From: AC-32 sp963717475
Lineage (GTDB): Bacteria; Actinomycetota; Thermoleophilia; Gaiellales; Gaiellaceae
Direction of reading: 5' to 3'
DNA length: 64,000 nt
NCBI GenBank assembly: GCA_963717475.1
Contig: OY970337.1
Coordinates: forward strand, 1,302,001 to 1,366,000
Part shown: in pieces, positions 1 to 9,593 of the stretch
How positions within the stretch are numbered: the first letter of the stretch is position 1
How the letters are laid out: each line of letters starts with the position of its first letter
Translations under genes and position numbers: made by a program
The notes under the pieces: generated by a model
The model's database searches: none
Seen by the model: only the letters and a program-made list of their open reading frames with translations
Told to the model about the DNA's origin: nothing

Positions 1-866
1 TCCCAGCCGGATGCCGCCCGTCCGTCGCGGCCGGCCTCCTCTTGCCAGCGCTCCGCCGCGACTCCTTCCTCCCGCGCGTGCCACTCGTCCACGAGCGGCT
101 TCACCGTCTCGAGCAGCTCGCTCGCGCCCGCGTGCGCCTCGGCCGACGTCCAGCCGATCACGGCGCCGCTGACATCGTTCGAGAGCGTGTCCTCGAGCGC
201 CGATCGCGTCTCCTCCGAGGACACGATCACGACTCCGGTTCCACGCCGCCGCCGGATCTGCCGCTCGAGCTCCTCGGCGACTCCGCGCAGGTGGTCCTCG
301 ACCAGCTTCTCGATGTGCCGCTGGTAGCGCGCCTGCGACCACCCGCCCTGATCGTGCCGCCCCGGCTGCTCGTCGAATTGCTCGTGAACCTCCTCGAGCC
401 GGCCGTCCGAGAGCCGGTAGACGTCGCCGCGCTCACGGCCGACGTACGCGACGAGCACGCCCTCGCCGCGGCGGACGAGCGGAACGAGCGGCGCGAGGTA
501 GAACGTCTTGCCCACCTTGACGACGTCCGGGACGCGCTCGCTGAGGGGCCACGCCTGCCAGACGCCGTCGAGGCCCGCGGAGAAGACGGCGAACCCGTGC
601 GCCCCCTCGCGGCTGAACTCCGAGTCGAAGAACGTGCGCAGCCGTTCGAGATCGGCGCGGAGGCCCTCCTTCTGGTCGTGGCTCAGCTCTCCCCGTCCGG
701 CGGCCTTCTCGATCGCGTCCAGATGAGCGTTGATGCGCGAGTCGACTGCGGCGGGCGTCGGCGAGACGCTCGGGTCGAGGTCGAGGTAGAGGCTGATCGC
801 GCAGCCGCTCCCCGACCTGAGCGTCGCAAGGTCGCGCAGTGCTTCCCAGGTCACGGTCACCGCCAT
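1..866 (-). CDS. Vms1/Ankzf1-type (baeRF) peptidyl-tRNA hydrolase-like protein, 3' end outside window
   Basis: This frame stays open for 288 codons from the ATG at 866 to the window edge, so the C-terminus is missing. The protein begins MAVTVTWEALRDLATLRSG and contains a GGWSQARYQRH segment near residue 165, which matches the release-factor-like catalytic loop of the bacterial archaeo-eukaryotic release factor (baeRF) and Vms1/Ankzf1 group. Family members are thought to cleave peptidyl-tRNA on stalled ribosomes; activity here is inferred. The ATG lies inside the last codons of the upstream MFS gene (10-base overlap), so the two are probably translated in a coupled way. No membrane segment is seen in the visible part. 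Confidence 0.75.
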   Translation of the reverse strand, partial: MAVTVTWEALRDLATLRSGSGCAISLYLDLDPSVSPTPAAVDSRINAHLDAIEKAAGRGELSHDQKEGLRADLERLRTFFDSEFSREGAHGFAVFSAGLDGVWQAWPLSERVPDVVKVGKTFYLAPLVPLVRRGEGVLVAYVGRERGDVYRLSDGRLEEVHEQFDEQPGRHDQGGWSQARYQRHIEKLVEDHLRGVAEELERQIRRRRGTGVVIVSSEETRSALEDTLSNDVSGAVIGWTSAEAHAGASELLETVKPLVDEWHAREEGVAAERWQEEAGRDGRAASGW

Positions 867-2311
867 TGCCTTGCCTCCCCCCCTTGCCGAACCGGGGCGA
901 TTTTACGCCTCGCGGCCTCGGGCTCTGCCGTGCGCGCCCGGCGCGCCGGAACTGCCAGCCCGGCAAGGAACGCGACGACGAGCGCGACCGCGGAGGCTGC
1001 GAAGGCGATCGTGAACCCCCGCTCGGTGGCCTCTCCGTTCGTCGCCGTGGCGGCCACGATCTCGGCCGCAACCGTGCTGCCGATCGCCCCGCCGATCGTG
1101 CGCACGATCGTGTTCATCCCGGTCGCGACGCCCGTCTGCTCGGCCGGCACCGCCTCGACGATCAGGTTCGCCATGGAGGCGAACGCGAACCCGATCCCGA
1201 TGCCCATCACCGCCATCGCGAGGTAGATCTGCCAGTGCGACTCGTGGGCGACGGCCAGGATGAGGAATCCCGCAGCGGAGACGAGCGAGCCGATGAGCAG
1301 CGGGACCTTCGAGCCGACCGTGCTCGAGAGGCGGCCCGAGATCGGCCCCGCGACGAGCATGCCCAGGGTCGCGGGGACCAGGAACAGGCCTGCCTGGGTG
1401 ACGCTCGCCGCGAAGCCGAAGCCGGCAGCCCTCGGCTGCTCGACGAACTGCGGCACGAGGATGAATGACGAGTACATGCCGAAGCCGAACAGCAGGGCGG
1501 CCAGGTTCGTCGTCCAGACGCCGCGCAGGCGCATCATGTGCATGTCCACGACTGGCGCTCGGCTTCGCGACTCCCACCAGATCCAGACCGGAATCAGCAC
1601 CGCCGTCGCCGCGAGGAGCCCGAGCGTCCTGCCGGAGGTCCAGCCCCAGGCCGAACCCTCGCTGATCGCGACGAGCAGCGTAACCAGCCACCCGCCGAGC
1701 AGGATCGCGCCGACCGGGTCGATCCGCCCCCGAGCCCGCACGGGCGACTCGGGCACGAACACGATGATCCCGGCCAACGCGATCAGCACTGCGATCAGTG
1801 GGAACCAGAAGAGCCAGTGATACGTGAAGTGCGCGAGGATCGGGCCCGCGAGAACGATCCCGAGGCCGCCGCCGATCCCGAGGATCGCGGAGATCAGCGC
1901 GATCCCGTGCGGCACGCGCTCCGGCGGAAACTCGTCCCGGATGATCCCGAACGCGAGCGGGAAGATCGCGCCGCCTGCGCCCTGGATGACGCGCGCCACG
2001 ATCATCACGCCGATCGACGTGGCCACACCGGCCAGCGCGGTGCCCGCGGCTAGCACGATCAGCACGGCGACCATGACCAGCTTCTTGCCATACATGTCCC
2101 CCAGCCGGCCCGCGATCGGGGTTATCACCGAGGCCGAGAGCAGGTACGCGCTCAGGATCCAGGCGGCGCCGGTGGTCGTCGTGTTCAGGTCGTGCTGGAT
2201 CGTCAGCAGCGCAGGGGCGACGAGCGACTGCAGCAACGCGTACGAAACGGCCGCGGCGGCAAGCAGCGTGAAGGTGACGTTGTAGTGCTGTCTCTCGACC
2301 CCGTGATTCAT
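857..2311 (-). CDS. MFS transporter, DHA2 (14-TM drug:H+ antiporter) type
   Basis: The 484-residue protein is a polytopic membrane transporter. It carries the major facilitator motif A, GRLGDMYGKK, near residues 72-81 between TM2 and TM3, and the number of hydrophobic segments fits the 14-helix DHA2 group of proton-driven exporters. The substrate cannot be read from sequence. I chose the ATG at 2311 (MNHGVERQHYN); an upstream ATG at 2338 in the same frame would add a Cys/His-rich leader and overlap the divergent DUF488 gene more. Its 3' end overlaps the start of the baeRF-like gene by 10 bases, so the two form an operon. Confidence 0.85.
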   Translation of the reverse strand: MNHGVERQHYNVTFTLLAAAAVSYALLQSLVAPALLTIQHDLNTTTTGAAWILSAYLLSASVITPIAGRLGDMYGKKLVMVAVLIVLAAGTALAGVATSIGVMIVARVIQGAGGAIFPLAFGIIRDEFPPERVPHGIALISAILGIGGGLGIVLAGPILAHFTYHWLFWFPLIAVLIALAGIIVFVPESPVRARGRIDPVGAILLGGWLVTLLVAISEGSAWGWTSGRTLGLLAATAVLIPVWIWWESRSRAPVVDMHMMRLRGVWTTNLAALLFGFGMYSSFILVPQFVEQPRAAGFGFAASVTQAGLFLVPATLGMLVAGPISGRLSSTVGSKVPLLIGSLVSAAGFLILAVAHESHWQIYLAMAVMGIGIGFAFASMANLIVEAVPAEQTGVATGMNTIVRTIGGAIGSTVAAEIVAATATNGEATERGFTIAFAASAVALVVAFLAGLAVPARRARTAEPEAARRKIAPVRQGGEARQWR

Positions 2312-2833
2312 CAGCCCGCAGTGTTCACAATCGGTCACGGGACGCGCGCCGTTGAAGAGCTGATCGCATGCCTGGACGAGTCCGGCGTGCGGACACTCGT
2401 CGACGTGCGGCGCTTCCCCGGCTCGCGGCGGAACCCTCAGTTCGGGCAGGCGCGGCTAACGGCATCGCTGGAAGAGGCCGGCATCGCGTACCGGCATGCG
2501 GAAGAGCTCGGCGGCAGACTGAGCGGGGAACCCGGCGAGGAGCGCTTCGGCTGCATCCGCGTCGCGGCCTTCCGCAGCTACGCGGCGCGAATGGGCGCGG
2601 CCCAGTGGCAGGAGGCGCTCGCCTCGGCGCTCGCGGAGCCCGTTCCCTGCTTCATGTGCGCGGAGACGCTCTGGACGAAGTGCCACCGGCGCCTGATCGC
2701 GGAGCTGCTCCAGGCGCGCGGGCACCAGGTGGTCCACCTCCTCGCGCCCGGCCGTCGAGAGCGGCACAAGCCCTGGGACGAAGCCGAATACCGTGGTGGC
2801 AAGCTGTACCTCTGCGGGCAGGAGGTCGCGTAG
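2303..2833 (+). CDS. DUF488 domain protein
   Basis: The 176-residue protein has the DUF488 hallmarks: an N-terminal TIGHGTR strand-turn, an LVDVRRFPGS segment and a C-terminal CAETLWTKCHRRLIA block containing the conserved Cys, Glu and CHR residues. The family is widespread and biochemically undefined. Start choice is uncertain: GTG at 2303 is used here, but a GTG at 2321 places the first residue right before the conserved core. Either way the start sits on or next to the divergent MFS start at 2311, so the two genes must share or overlap promoters and leave little room for 5' leaders. Confidence 0.8.
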   Translation: MIHQPAVFTIGHGTRAVEELIACLDESGVRTLVDVRRFPGSRRNPQFGQARLTASLEEAGIAYRHAEELGGRLSGEPGEERFGCIRVAAFRSYAARMGAAQWQEALASALAEPVPCFMCAETLWTKCHRRLIAELLQARGHQVVHLLAPGRRERHKPWDEAEYRGGKLYLCGQEVA

Positions 2834-2881
2834 GAAGCTTCGACCGGCCCGCTTCGTTTAATACTTCAGGAGATGAATGAC

Positions 2882-3841
2882 ATGAGAGAGCTGATCATCA
2901 TCGGCGGCGGCCCCGCCGGCTACACGGCGGCGCTCTACGCGGCGCGCGCCAACCTCAACCCACTGGTGATCGAAGGATTCGCCTGGGGCGGCCAGCTGAT
3001 GATCACGAGCGACGTCGAGAACTACCCGGGCTACCCCGACGGGATCCTCGGCCCGCAGATGATGCAGGACTTCCGGCGCCAGGCCGAGCGCTTCGGCGCC
3101 GAGTTCGTGACCGACGACGTGACGAAGGCCGACTTCACCGAGCACCCGCTGCGCGTCTGGGTCGGCGAGACGGAGCACACGGCCGAGGCCGTGATCGTCG
3201 CCACCGGCGCGAGCGCGCGCCAGCTCGGGCTCGAGTCCGAGCGCGCCCTCCAGGGCAAGGGCGTCTCGTACTGCGCGGTCTGCGACGCTGCCTTCTTCCG
3301 CGACAAGGAAGTGGTCGTCGTCGGCGGCGGCGACTCTGCGATGGAGGAGGCGATCTTCCTGACGAAGTTCGCGACCAAGGTCTCGCTCGTCCACCGCCGT
3401 GACGAGTTCCGCGCGTCGCCGATCATGGTCGACCGTGCCCGCGCGAACGAGAAGATCGAGTTCGTGACGCCGACCCTGGTCGAGGAGGTCGTCGCGCAGG
3501 ACGGCCAGACGAGCGCGGTGAAGCTCCGCGACCTGAACACGGACGAGATCCGCGAGATCCCTGCGCACGGCCTGTTCGTCGCGATCGGCCACGACCCGAC
3601 CACGAAGCTCTTCCTCGAGCAGCTCGACCACGACGCGGAGGGCTACCTCGTGACGAAGCCGGGCTCGACCGAGACGAACCGCGAGGGCGTCTTCGCAGCC
3701 GGCGACGTCGTCGACCACACGTACCGCCAGGCCGTGACCGCCGCCGGGAGCGGCTGTATGGCCGCCCTCGACGTCGAGCGCTGGCTCGCTGCGCGCGAAG
3801 GCCACGAGGCGACCGCGCTCGCCGCTCCCCGCGAGGGGTAG
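2882..3841 (+). CDS. trxB: Thioredoxin-disulfide reductase
   Basis: This FAD/NADPH flavoenzyme passes electrons from NADPH to thioredoxin in the cytoplasm. The 319-residue protein has an N-terminal FAD motif GGGPAG, the redox-active CAVC pair near residue 136, a central NADPH motif VVGGGDSAMEEA, the HRRDEFRAS segment that contacts NADPH phosphate, and the C-terminal FAD motif GVFAAGDV. I chose ATG 2882 because a good AGGAG ribosome site at 2868-2872 is 9 bases upstream; the in-frame ATG at 2873 directly abuts that site and is a poorer candidate. An AT-rich stretch (TTTAATACT) around 2857-2865 could be the -10 region. No thioredoxin gene is adjacent. Confidence 0.95.
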   Translation: MRELIIIGGGPAGYTAALYAARANLNPLVIEGFAWGGQLMITSDVENYPGYPDGILGPQMMQDFRRQAERFGAEFVTDDVTKADFTEHPLRVWVGETEHTAEAVIVATGASARQLGLESERALQGKGVSYCAVCDAAFFRDKEVVVVGGGDSAMEEAIFLTKFATKVSLVHRRDEFRASPIMVDRARANEKIEFVTPTLVEEVVAQDGQTSAVKLRDLNTDEIREIPAHGLFVAIGHDPTTKLFLEQLDHDAEGYLVTKPGSTETNREGVFAAGDVVDHTYRQAVTAAGSGCMAALDVERWLAAREGHEATALAAPREG

Positions 3842-3872
3842 CGCCGACCGAGCCGCTCGCTAGCCTCGGCGC

Positions 3873-5126
3873 ATGGCCGAGTGGATCGACCTGCTCGACC
3901 CTGCGGAGCAGGAACTTCACGACGCGCTGCCGGCCGAGATCCACGAGCGCGCGCTGGAGCAGCTGCTTCGTCCGGCGCTGCACGACGACGAGCCGAGACC
4001 GCGGCTCGAGGGGCACGAGCACTACGTATACGGCATCTTCCTCGTCCCGATCATGGTGCGCGAGGAGGATCGCGTCTTCTACCAGGAGATCGACCTGATC
4101 GCGACGCGGGAACGGCTCGTCACGGTGCGGAAGACACCCGAGCAGGGTCACCCGTTCGACACGAAGGACGTGCACGACACAGTCGCAAAGGAAGAAGAGG
4201 AGCAGCGCGTCGGGCTGATCGTCTACCGCCTCGTCGACCAGATCGCCGAATACTTCCTCGACCTCGTGGATGCGATCGACGATGAGATCGACGAGCTCGA
4301 GGACGGGATCGAGGTCTGGTCCGCGACGCAGATCAGGCGCCGCATCTCGGCGCTGCGGCACGACCTGCTGCATGTTCGCCGAACGGTCGCGCCCACGCGC
4401 GACGCCATCCGGCGCGTTGTCGACCGGCGCATCGACGTCGGCGACGGGCCGGAGCTGCTCCCTCGTGAGGTCGAGCTCGACTTCGCCGACGTCTACGACA
4501 AGCTCCTGCGCGCGATGGACGGGCTTGACCTCTCGCGCGACCTGCTCTCGAGCGCCCGCGACTACCACCAGGCCAAGATCGCGAACGACCAGAACGAGGT
4601 GATGAAGCGGCTGACCGTGATCGCGTCCGTGCTCCTGGTGCCGACGTTCATCGTCGGCCTCTACGGCCAGAACTTCCGCCACATCCCGGAGCTCGCGTGG
4701 GGCTTCGGCTACTGGTGGAGCTGGGGCTGGATCCTCGTCACGACCGCGCTGCAGTTGGCGTTCTACCGCTGGCTCGGCTGGATCGGAGGCGAGCCGCTGG
4801 GCCGCCCCCGCCTGCCTCCGCTCGGCGCAGCTCGACCCGCGCACGCTCGCGGGTCGTCGCCGCCGGGCCTGAGGCTACGCTTGCCGCGATGCCGTACTAC
4901 ATCTGCCCGAACTGCAAGGAACGCTCGATCGACCACGACCGGCGCGAGGGCCTGTCGCAGGAGGCCGTCGCGTGCCATCACTGCGGGTTCGGGTTCCTGT
5001 TCGAGCTCCTCGAGGACTACTACCCGGCACCTGCCACCGGCTTCGTCGTCTGCGACAACCAGGGGCGGGTGCTCGCGGCGGGTCGCGACGTCTTCGAGCT
5101 CTCCGGCTACCGCGAGCAGGAGCTGA
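3873..5126 (+). CDS. corA: CorA-family Mg2+/divalent cation transporter; C-terminal tail unreliable
   Basis: CorA proteins form pentameric channels for Mg2+ or Co2+. Residues 1-250 are the charged helical cytoplasmic domain (EIDELEDGIEVW, LRHDLLHVRRTV), followed by two C-terminal membrane helices starting near residue 250. The signature loop after TM1 reads YGQNF where the family normally has YGMNF. From about residue 310 the translation is low-complexity Arg/Ser/Ala/Pro and overlaps the next gene in another frame for 238 bases. One surplus base, for example in the C-run at 4804-4808, would instead end the protein at TGA 4870-4872, just before the next start. A TAGCCT box at 3861-3866, six bases before the ATG, suggests a leaderless transcript. 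Confidence 0.8.
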   Translation: MAEWIDLLDPAEQELHDALPAEIHERALEQLLRPALHDDEPRPRLEGHEHYVYGIFLVPIMVREEDRVFYQEIDLIATRERLVTVRKTPEQGHPFDTKDVHDTVAKEEEEQRVGLIVYRLVDQIAEYFLDLVDAIDDEIDELEDGIEVWSATQIRRRISALRHDLLHVRRTVAPTRDAIRRVVDRRIDVGDGPELLPREVELDFADVYDKLLRAMDGLDLSRDLLSSARDYHQAKIANDQNEVMKRLTVIASVLLVPTFIVGLYGQNFRHIPELAWGFGYWWSWGWILVTTALQLAFYRWLGWIGGEPLGRPRLPPLGAARPAHARGSSPPGLRLRLPRCRTTSARTARNARSTTTGARACRRRPSRAITAGSGSCSSSSRTTTRHLPPASSSATTRGGCSRRVATSSSSPATASRS

Positions 5127-5332
5127 TGGGCCGCGACGTGATGGACGCGCTCGGCATCTCCGGGTTCGACGGGCAAAACCCCGCGCAGCTCGCGCTCGAG
5201 TGGGGCGTGCGCCGGATGGGCGAGCAGCTCGAGCTGCGGACGCGGGTCGGCCACGTGAAGCCCGTGACCGCGGACTTCTTCCCCGCCTACGACGAGGACG
5301 GCGGGCTGCTCGTGGCGATCACGCCGCGCTAG
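4889..5332 (+). CDS. Small zinc-ribbon plus PAS-like domain protein
   Basis: The 147-residue protein starts MPYYICPNCKERSID and has two Cys pairs (CPNC near residue 6, CHHC near residue 30) that should form a zinc ribbon. The remainder resembles a single PAS fold (GFVVCDNQGRVLAAG, LSGYREQELMGRDVMD, then a strand ending LLVAITPR). A sensor domain attached to a zinc ribbon but with no output domain suggests a role as a partner of another regulator; that is inference. A TACGCT box at 4876-4881 lies seven bases before the ATG, consistent with leaderless transcription. The corA frame overlaps its first half. Confidence 0.7.
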   Translation: MPYYICPNCKERSIDHDRREGLSQEAVACHHCGFGFLFELLEDYYPAPATGFVVCDNQGRVLAAGRDVFELSGYREQELMGRDVMDALGISGFDGQNPAQLALEWGVRRMGEQLELRTRVGHVKPVTADFFPAYDEDGGLLVAITPR

Positions 5333-5612
5333 CCTCCGCGAGCTCGGCTTCGACCCAGGCCTGAAGGTCCTCGAGCGCATCGAGCGCGCCTTCGAGCTCG
5401 CGCAGCTCGGCACGCGCGGCCCGCTCGTCGAGCCCGCCGAAGAGACCGAGCGCGTCGAGGCGCGCGACGGTGGTCTCGCTCAGGTCGCTGCGGGCGCGTT
5501 TCTCGATCGCCGCCTGGCGTAGCCGCGAGCGGGCGCGCTCGGCTTTCGCGGCGAGACTCGCCGCCTCACCGGCCAGCGTGTCCGCGTAGATCGCCAGCTC
5601 GACCGACCGCAC
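5319..5612 (-). CDS. Small helical hypothetical protein
   Basis: I do not recognise this 97-residue protein. It is rich in Ala, Arg, Glu and Leu and is probably all helical, with a coiled-coil-like C-terminal half (ARAELRELEGALDALEDL). It starts at GTG 5612, nine bases after the nth stop, so it probably belongs to the addB-addA-nth operon. Its stop overlaps the 3' end of the convergent PAS gene by 14 bases. The clean in-frame spacing to nth is the main argument that it is real. Confidence 0.5.
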   Translation of the reverse strand: MRSVELAIYADTLAGEAASLAAKAERARSRLRQAAIEKRARSDLSETTVARLDALGLFGGLDERAARAELRELEGALDALEDLQAWVEAELAEASAA

Positions 5613-5621
5613 GCACCCAGG

Positions 5622-6323
5622 CTACGCGCGGACATGCGACGCCTTTGTGCCGACTTCGACACGACTTGCAGGACAGAGGTCGTTCAGCACGCACACCTCG
5701 CAGCGCGGAGCCCGCGCGATGCAGACGCGGCGGCCGTGCCAGATCAGCAGGTGCGGGAACCGGTTCCAGTCCGGCCTCGGCACCAGCCGCATCAGGTCGC
5801 GCTCGATCTTGACCGGATCCTCCCGGCGCGTGAAGCCGAGGCGCTGCGAGAGCCGCCGAACGTGCGTGTCGACGACGACCCCCTCGGCCGCGCCGCGCTC
5901 GGCGACGACGACGTTCGCCGTCTTGCGCGCGACCCCCGGCAGCCGCAGCAGCTCCTGCATCGTCCCGGGCACCTCGCCGTCGAACTCCTCCAGCAGGATC
6001 TGCATCGTCCCGCGCAGCGACTTGGTCTTCTGCCGGAAGAAGCCCGTTGCCCGGATGTCGCTCTCGAGCTCCTCCTGAGGCACGGCCAGATAGTCCTCCG
6101 GGCGGCGGTACTTCTCGAACAGCCGCTCGGTGACCCGGTTGACGTTCACGTCGGTGGTCTGGGCGGAGAGCATCACGGAGACGAGCAGCTCGAGGTCGCT
6201 GCGGAACCGGAGCGCGATCGTCGCGTCCGGGTGCTCGGCCGCAAGCCGCTCGATCACCGGCCGGATCCGCTCGCGCTTGGGCCCGACGCGCCGCCGCGCC
6301 TCGGCGACGTAGCTTCGGGCCAT
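5622..6323 (-). CDS. nth: Endonuclease III (DNA glycosylase/AP lyase)
   Basis: Endonuclease III removes oxidised pyrimidines and cuts the abasic site. The 233-residue protein has the LSAQTTD segment, the helix-hairpin-helix LPGVARKTANVV with the catalytic Lys, the VVDTHVRRL segment with the catalytic Asp, and a C-terminal 4Fe-4S cluster with spacing C-x6-C-x2-C-x5-C (from CIARAPRC to LC). The ATG at 6323 shares one base with the addA stop codon (TGATG), so translation is coupled to addA. All catalytic residues are present. Confidence 0.95.
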   Translation of the reverse strand: MARSYVAEARRRVGPKRERIRPVIERLAAEHPDATIALRFRSDLELLVSVMLSAQTTDVNVNRVTERLFEKYRRPEDYLAVPQEELESDIRATGFFRQKTKSLRGTMQILLEEFDGEVPGTMQELLRLPGVARKTANVVVAERGAAEGVVVDTHVRRLSQRLGFTRREDPVKIERDLMRLVPRPDWNRFPHLLIWHGRRVCIARAPRCEVCVLNDLCPASRVEVGTKASHVRA

Positions 6324-9300
6324 CAGCCCGCGCTGCGGAGCCGCGGGCCAGCGCAGACGAGGTCGAGCGCGGGACACTCGGAGCAGGCGAAGTCGCTCGG
6401 GGTCGGGCGGAACTCGCCGGCGTTGATCCGGGCGATCGCTTCCGACAGCTCGGCCTCGAGCGCCGAGGCTTCTTCGGCCTTGTAAGAGACCGTCACGAGC
6501 TCGTCCGGGCGCTCGAGGAACTGGTAGACGACCTCGACCTCCTCGACGCCGCAGCGGAAGCAGGCCAGCGCGTAGACGAGGCGCTGCAGGCGGTAGTCGT
6601 GCTCGACGATCGTCGGCAGGGCTCGCCTCCCCGAGGACGTTCGTCTTGTAATCGACGACCAGCGCCCGGCTGCCGTGGAGCCAGAGGACATCGAGCCGGC
6701 CGTGCAGGAGAACGCCGTCGTGCTCGAATGCGAAGGGCCGTTCGGGCGCGGCGCCTTCGAGCCCGGCGAGGCGGGCCGCCAGCTCCGACGAGCAGTAGGC
6801 GTCGATGAAGCCGCGGATCCGGGCGAGCTCGTCCTCGGTGACGGCCGGGTAGCGGGCGCGCACGAGGTCGGGCAGCTCCTGAGGCACGGTCGGCGCGCCG
6901 AGGTCGACGTGCTCGAGCAGCGCGTGCGCCGCGTCTCCGATCTCGGTCGCGGCGAGGCCCTCCTGGCCGGGCACCGACCCGCGCGCGCCGCGCGGGCGGA
7001 GGCCGACGACCCGCTCCGCGAAGTATCGGTACGAGCACTGCTCGAAGAGCGACAGCGCCGAGTACGACAGCCGCCGGACGCGATGCAGTGGCGGCTCGGG
7101 CACCTCCGCGAGCGCCGCGAGCGCAGGTGCCTCGGCGGCGGAGCCTCCGTTCGCCGAGACCGCGAACAGCTCGAGCTGCTCCTCGAGTGCCGTCGTCGCC
7201 TCCGGCTCGGCCGCGTCCTCCTCGACGAAGCGGTCGACGCGTAGAGCGAGGCGCGCGCCCTCGCGCTCGATCTCGACAGGGCCGGCCTCCCGGAGCTCCG
7301 GAAGCTCGAGCCGCTCCAGCACCCAGCCAATGGGCGTGCGCGCGTCCGCCCCGGTCTCGCCGACGGCGCCGGAGACGATCAGCCGGTCAATCGCTCGGGT
7401 CATGGCGACGTAGTAGAGGCGCAGCCGCTCGGCCTCCTCGGCGTCGCGCTCGGCTGCGCGCACCTCCTCGTAGTCGGCGGTCGAGAGCCGCTTGCCGCTC
7501 GCCGGGTGCGCGACCCGGAAGCCGAGCCGCCCGTCGGGCAGGCAGAGGATCTCGTCGGGGTCGGTGCGCCCGTAGTCGCGGCCGGCGTCGGCGACGACGA
7601 CCACCTTGAACTCGAGCCCCTTCGCCGAGTGGATCGTCAGCAGCCGGATCACGTCGGTGCCCTCTTCCTCGGCGGCCGCCTCGAGCTCGGAGGCGCCGAC
7701 CGCGTCCTGCTCCTCGACGAAGCGGACGAAGCCCTCGACGTCGGGGCCGCGCAGCTCCTCGTAGGAGCGCGCCAGCCGCCCGAGCTTGCGCAGGTTCGCG
7801 TAGCGGCGGCGGCCGTCCCACTGCGCGAGCACCGCGAGGTCGTAGTCGTGCGCGCAGAGGATCTGCTCGCAGAGCCGCTCCAGCGTGAGCGAGGAGGCCT
7901 GCGCGGCGAGCCGGTCGTAGCGCTGCTTGAACGCCTGGAAGAGCCGCGCGTCACGCGTGGAGACGCCCTCGGGGATGCCCTTCTCCAGCCCTGCGAACAG
8001 GGGCCGCTTCGGCGCGGCACGGCGCAGGAGGACCAGCGCGTCGTTCGAGACGCCGACGAACGGCGAGGCCAGCACGGAGACGAGCGCCTCGTCGTCGTAG
8101 CGGTTGTGCAGCAGCCGCAGGTAGGCGAGCAGGTCGACCACCTGCTGCTGGTGGTAGTAGTCGCGGCCGGTGGCGCGGAAGGTCGGCAGGCCCACCGCAC
8201 GCAGCGCCTCCTCGTACACGCGCGCGTCGGTGCCCGCCGCGAAGAGCAGCACGATCTCGCCCGGCTCGGCCTCACCCGACTCGACGAGCTCATGCACCCG
8301 CGCCGCGATGTGCCGCGCCTCCGCCTGGCGCCAGTGCGTCCCGGTGCCCTTGTACGAGCCCTTGTCAGTGACGAGCAGCTCGACCGCCGGCCCGAAGGCC
8401 GGATCCGGAAAGCGGCCGGCCGCGGTCAGCGGGTGGAACGTCTCGCCGAAGTCGCCTGCGAAGAGGTAGTTGACGACGTCGAGCACCTCGGGCCGCGAGC
8501 GGTAGTTCTGCGTGAGCGCGAGCACGCCCCCGACCTGCTCGCGGCGCTCGCGGAAGACCTCGACGTCCGCGTGCCGGAAGCGGTAGATCGACTGGAACTC
8601 GTCGCCTACGAAGAAAAGCTCGCCGTCCGGGCGCGCGAGCAGATCGATCAGTTCGCACTGGAGTCGGTTCGTGTCCTGGAACTCGTCGACCATGATCGAG
8701 CGGAAGCGCCAGCTCTCGCGCTCGCGGATCTCCTCGTGCTCCTGGAGCAGCTCGCGCGCAAGCACCTGGAGGTCCTCGAAGTCGAGCGCCGACTCCCGGT
8801 CCTTGGCGGCGCGGTAGGCGCGGTCGTACATGAGCAGGAGCTCCTCGAGCTGGGCGCCGTCGCGCGCGGCGAGCGCCTCGAGCGCCGCGGCCTCGACCGC
8901 CTGCCGCGCCTCTTCCAGCTCGGGCTCGCTTACGACGTGCGAGAGGTCGAGCAGCGACTCGGGCCCGGGCGCTCCGGCGAGGAACTTGGCGAGCTCGCCC
9001 TCGGCGACCGCGGCGAGCTCGGCGACACGCTCGTCGAGCTGGGATGCGGCCTCGAGGTCGAACCGGAGCGCGAGCCCGGACGAGCGGAGCGTCTCGTGGA
9101 CGCCCGTGAGCATCCGGCGCAAGCGCGTGCCGCCGTAGGCCGCGAGCAGGCGCAGGCGCTCGGGGTCGTCGCCGCAGAACTCCTCGAGCGCGGCGCGGAA
9201 AGCCTCGCCGCGGATCACGCGGCCCTGGCTGTCGTCGAGCACGCGGAAGCGCGGGTCGATCCCGGCCTGGAACGGATACGCGCGCAGCAGGCGGTGGCAG

Positions 9301-9593
9301 AAGCCGTGGATGGTCGAGATCCAGGCCGCGTCCAGGTCGCGGGCCAGGTCGTGGCGATCGAGTTCCCGCAGCCGCTGGCGGATGCGCGCCCGCAGCTCGC
9401 CGGCCGCGCGCTCTGTGTACGTGATGACGAGGATCGAGTCGACGTCGAGCCCCCGCTCGCAGACCGAGCGGCAGAAGCGCTCGACGATGACCGTCGTCTT
9501 GCCTGTCCCGGCCCCGGCCGAGACGAAGACGACGCCCGGCTCCTCGATCGCCCGCTGCTGCTCGAGATTCGGCGCGTCCTTCACCGTGCTCAC
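6323..9593 (-). CDS. addA: AddA-like UvrD-family helicase/nuclease; one apparent frameshift near 6616-6632
   Basis: AddA is the motor and nuclease subunit that processes double-strand breaks for recombination. After GTG 9593 come Walker A (AGAGTGKTT), the DEFQDTN box, AKGLEFKVV, and VAMTRAIDRL, then a RecB-type PD-(D/E)XK nuclease domain with GRLDVLW and VVDYKTN. Four Cys that could hold an iron-sulfur cluster are present: one in FEQCSYRYF and three in ACSECPALDLVC. Reading frame is lost shortly after DYKTNVLGE and resumes one frame over at TIVEHDYRLQR; the total length modulo 3 fits one extra base, probably in GGGG or CCC runs. Corrected length is about 1,089 residues. The start overlaps addB as GTGA. 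Confidence 0.85.
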
